A stretch of DNA of 64,000 bases from Chionis minor (lineage: Eukaryota > Chordata > Aves > Charadriiformes > Chionididae). Positions within the stretch are counted from its first letter, which is position 1; each line of letters starts with the position of its first letter. Below the pieces are notes generated by a model. The model saw nothing but the letters and a program-made list of their open reading frames with translations. It ran no database searches and had not been told where the DNA came from. Both the position numbers and the translations under genes were made by a program. The stretch spans positions 1 through 64,000 of the forward strand of contig VZSF01008860.1 in NCBI GenBank assembly GCA_013398295.1, read 5' to 3'. Positions 60,721-64,000 of this stretch are shown here, one piece after another.

Positions 60721-63700
60721 GAACTGTGAAAAACAGAAAAAGAACAGCAAAACAGATAATTGTTCATTCTACCTTAATTCTAACTTAATAGTTCATTCCA
60801 CCTTTATTTCTGAATTTCCTATCTTTTGAATGTTTGATTTGGTAATCTTAAAAGATACTTTCTTTGTTTGTACAGTCTGACACACAGAGGTTGTGTTTCT
60901 ATTGCATCTATTAGAAAATACCTATCATTTATCATGAAATTAAAGACAAGGAAAATGACATTATCAAAGTGTTAATTTTCTACATGAAAAAACAGCAGTA
61001 ATTTGGAGATTTTCCTCATTTACTTTTCCACCAAAATATGTCCTAAATATACAATACAAAATAAAAAGCATAGTTAAGCTATAAGAAAAGCATACAGAAG
61101 ACAATGAAAACAGTTTAGTAGGTGGAAAAAAGGAGGCTGTGTTCACTCATATACTACTTCATATGTCATATAAATTAAGTCAGTAACACTGTGTTATGTG
61201 TCTTAAAGTAGTGTATGAATGTCATTGTCTTACAAATCTATCTATCGGCAGACGTTTTTCCACAGTTTGTGTGACTCCACTAGATTTTTCTGACAATAAA
61301 CTATTCTTTGGAGGATTCTGCTTGAATTCAACATTTAAGAACAGAAAAGGTTTTCCAAAAATGGCCTGAATTAAAAACAAAGACAACAGCTGGTGGATAA
61401 ATAGGTCAATTTTTCTCATTAAGGTACAGAAAAAACAGCCTGCTGCATACAGCCTGCCCTTCTCACCTACTGCAGTGAAGACAGAACAGTCTTATCAGGT
61501 AAGGTCATTCTGCATGGCAGCTCTGCAATTTCTGTCTTACCCTTCATTAATCCACAGGGGTAACCAGTAGGAATCCAACAGCTCTTCATCACTTCAGTAT
61601 CAAGCGGCATCAAAACAAGTTGTCAGGAGCCTCATTTCCTTCCACGCTATGTGAATAAGTAAGAGTAGTAAAAAATCAACAAAGTGAACCAAAAAAAGAC
61701 CAGCAGAGATTTTACTGGGAGGAGGGAATTATTATTTTCTTATTTTCTTTCTTTTCGGTTCTGAGTGTTGGTGATACGATCTGCAATTGTCGTCTATCTA
61801 GGAGAAAAATGGAAAGCCATACAATAATTTCAGCATTTTTTTGATGCTCAAAGACCTCCTTTACAGACCTATTGTAAACATTTTTTTGTGCTCAGAATTC
61901 AATGTAAATATGTCTCTGGCTACCGAAATAGATACTTCTTTATAAGAAGAATATGGTAAAATGTGGATCAGTCAGAACACAATCTTCATAACACTTTCTC
62001 ACATGAAGAGCTTCTGCCCCTTAAAATTTCCATGAACTAATAGCTTAAATTAGCCTTTTGGCACAAGATGTTCCATAGATATCCATATTACTGCTTCAGT
62101 ATATCATGCAGTATGATAACCATTCTTAACACTATAATTTCATACTAGTAAAGACACAGTAATATTGCGGACTACCCTATTTTTACTGTAGCAACTCTGA
62201 AGAAATATAAAATAGATAATAAGAATTCGCAACAGTATTTGGGCAGAAATTGTTGCCTGGCACCAGGGAAGACAAAATCACTAGGAATATGCTGATAAAT
62301 CCCCAAATCATTCCCGCCTCATAGCAGTGCGGTGTGCTCTGTGTGTTTCTCCCACCCATGATGTTTACTTCAGCAGCCTGATGCTCCCCAGTGATAGCGC
62401 ATGAATAAAAGAGCAAGCAGTAAACTGTCAATTTATCACAACTCTACTAATGCAAACTCCATGTGGTGTTCTATTCCTCTTTTCTTCCTTAATGCTTCTT
62501 ATCAATGTTTCGGAGTGGTTGCCAAAAGCTGTTCAAAAATCTGTTATCCCCAAATGTTATGTAGCTTACTGTACACTGCAGAATTCCAGTGGAGGCTCTA
62601 TAAGCAAAGCATAATTTGGCATCCAGTCATCATCTTTAAGAGGATACAATGTCATTAAAAAATTTAAGTTTTAATTTAAAATGTTTTTCAGTGATAAATA
62701 AGGCAAACAATAGGTTAACTAATAACAGACAGGCAATGAAGGTGAAAGAAGAAACCACATAACATGTATTTTTGGACCAAAACTGGGGAAAATAGAGTCA
62801 AGTATATAAATAACGTAGGAGGGTTTTTGCAGAGGGCAGAACCTGGATTCAAAAGATGTTTGCATTAAACAGTCTAAGATTAAGTGGTTGGAGAAAGTAT
62901 GCTGATACTACCAACACAAGGCCAAAACTATTTATTAAACTCTGACCTGTTTGATGTTTTCTCTTTGCACTTAAAGTCTCCTGTGAACAAGTAAAAAAGA
63001 AGGAAAAATGAGAACAGAAAGAGCTACCTGAATGAAGCAAGCTGGAAAAGAAAAAGAGACCAGGATCTAGAAGTAAAGTTGATTATGGTTAAAATTCTTT
63101 ACCTCAGCTCTATTACACAGCTGTTTTTCCTGCTTGAGTAGCTGTGAAGCATGTGACAAGCAAAACTTTTATGATTTAACATTGTCCCACTGAAAAGCTA
63201 GAGCAGAGAAAAAAAACAAAAAAAGAGATTCAAAATGGATATTTAACAGAAAAGTTCTCTTACAATAATCGCATCATTATCATCGTAATTTTTTTCATGA
63301 TCTTACCATAAGTCTGTATAATACCTCTTAAGAACTCATAGGATGCAGTTTTACATATGCTTTCAAATTTATTTCTCAGTGCAAGAGACATCATATGCCA
63401 TTGATTTTCTGGTCACATGTCTAGCTGTCCAAATACTTTAGGCAAAGAATAAGGGCTACCTTATCAATGTAAAATTTGACTGGACTGTGTAAAGCAATAT
63501 TTTCTTTTATATATGTCTTCATACGTTGTGTTCTAGAGCTATACTTTGATTTGATAGGAATTTCTGGATCTCTCAATAAAAAACAGTACAAACAATGATT
63601 GTGTTCCTCACAGCAATTTATTGTTAATTAAACAACTTTCCCTAAAAATTGATGTTGGTTTGAAGCCTTCATCTTACCATCAGTGCATGACAATCATAAC

Positions 63701-64000
63701 TTCTTTTATGCTTTTTTTAGTTGTTCATTCAGTCAGTCAGTCAGTCAGTCTGTCAGGGAGTTATTTATTTCATTTAATTGAGAAATCAATTGAAATTGGT
63801 TTAACTACATTGAAAGCTGTGAGTTTGAGCCAGTGTTCATGCTTTGCTTTCATGATGTGGTACTATTTTTCATCATTTTCATCAAAAGCTTATTTTTTCA
63901 TTAATTACACAATTTTCATTAGTGGTCTGTCATTTAAATCCTGGCATAGAACCCCTAGTTTAAGAAAAGAAACACACACAAAAAATCTTAGCTAAATGAC
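60721..64000. other. Unique AT-rich DNA, no gene recognised
   Basis: No repeat family recognised apart from the short CAGT microsatellite at 63730-63757. The 124-codon frame at 63621-63995 runs through that microsatellite and AT-rich DNA and shows no domain. Confidence 0.55.
63730..63757. repeat. (CAGT)n microsatellite
   Basis: Five perfect CAGT units (63730-63749) followed by the variant CTGTCAG. Confidence 0.9.

Noticed and set aside
63621..63995. 124-codon frame near the right end
   Set aside because: It passes through a (CAGT)n microsatellite read as V-S-Q-S repeats and AT-rich DNA. No domain or splice context.

Overview
This is vertebrate, almost certainly avian, nuclear DNA. The non-repetitive sequence is AT-rich. 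At least nine insertions belong to the CR1 family of non-LTR retrotransposons, several ending in the typical bird 3' tail of repeated ATTCTATG units (or its complement at the start of antisense copies). At least five endogenous-retrovirus LTRs of types I recognise from bird genomes are also present. There are no bacterial-style operons, Shine-Dalgarno sites, CRISPR arrays, phage genes, rRNA genes or tRNA genes. The open reading frames are short and mostly fall in transposon relics or AT-rich DNA. I recognise no host protein-coding gene, so the window is either intergenic or inside large introns.

Layout. 1-2650 is unique. 2651-3245 is a sense CR1 3' end. 4407-4958 is a solo LTR, probably antisense. 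5303-6968 is a second LTR of the same broad type, split by a younger sense-strand LTR at 5555-6682 that has a 5-bp target-site duplication. The only ambiguous base (N at 6180) lies inside the younger LTR, flanked by two copies of the same 430 bp. 7480-10733 is the longest CR1, covering endonuclease and reverse transcriptase but full of stops. 10734-18863 is unique. 18864-19917 is a roughly 1.05-kb LTR with a 6-bp target-site duplication. 20134-20800 is an antisense CR1. 23447-24143 is a further LTR. 24144-44733 is mostly unique and holds only an 81-bp CR1 tail at 32939-33019. 44734-45517 is a sense CR1. 46866-47448 is a nested or rearranged antisense CR1 cluster. 50412-51478 is an old sense CR1 interrupted by an A-tailed segment. 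57982-58248 is an antisense CR1, followed by an antisense LTR piece at about 58340-58746. 59690-60720 is an old CR1 reverse-transcriptase fragment. The rest to 64000 is unique.

No genes work together here: all recognisable coding capacity is decayed retrotransposon sequence. The observation most worth checking is the N gap inside the young LTR. It is either a failed overlap merge or the collapsed site of a recent, perhaps full-length provirus. Four segments have exon-like splice signals and open frames, but I could not assign any to a known gene. I found no evidence for a novel multi-gene system.
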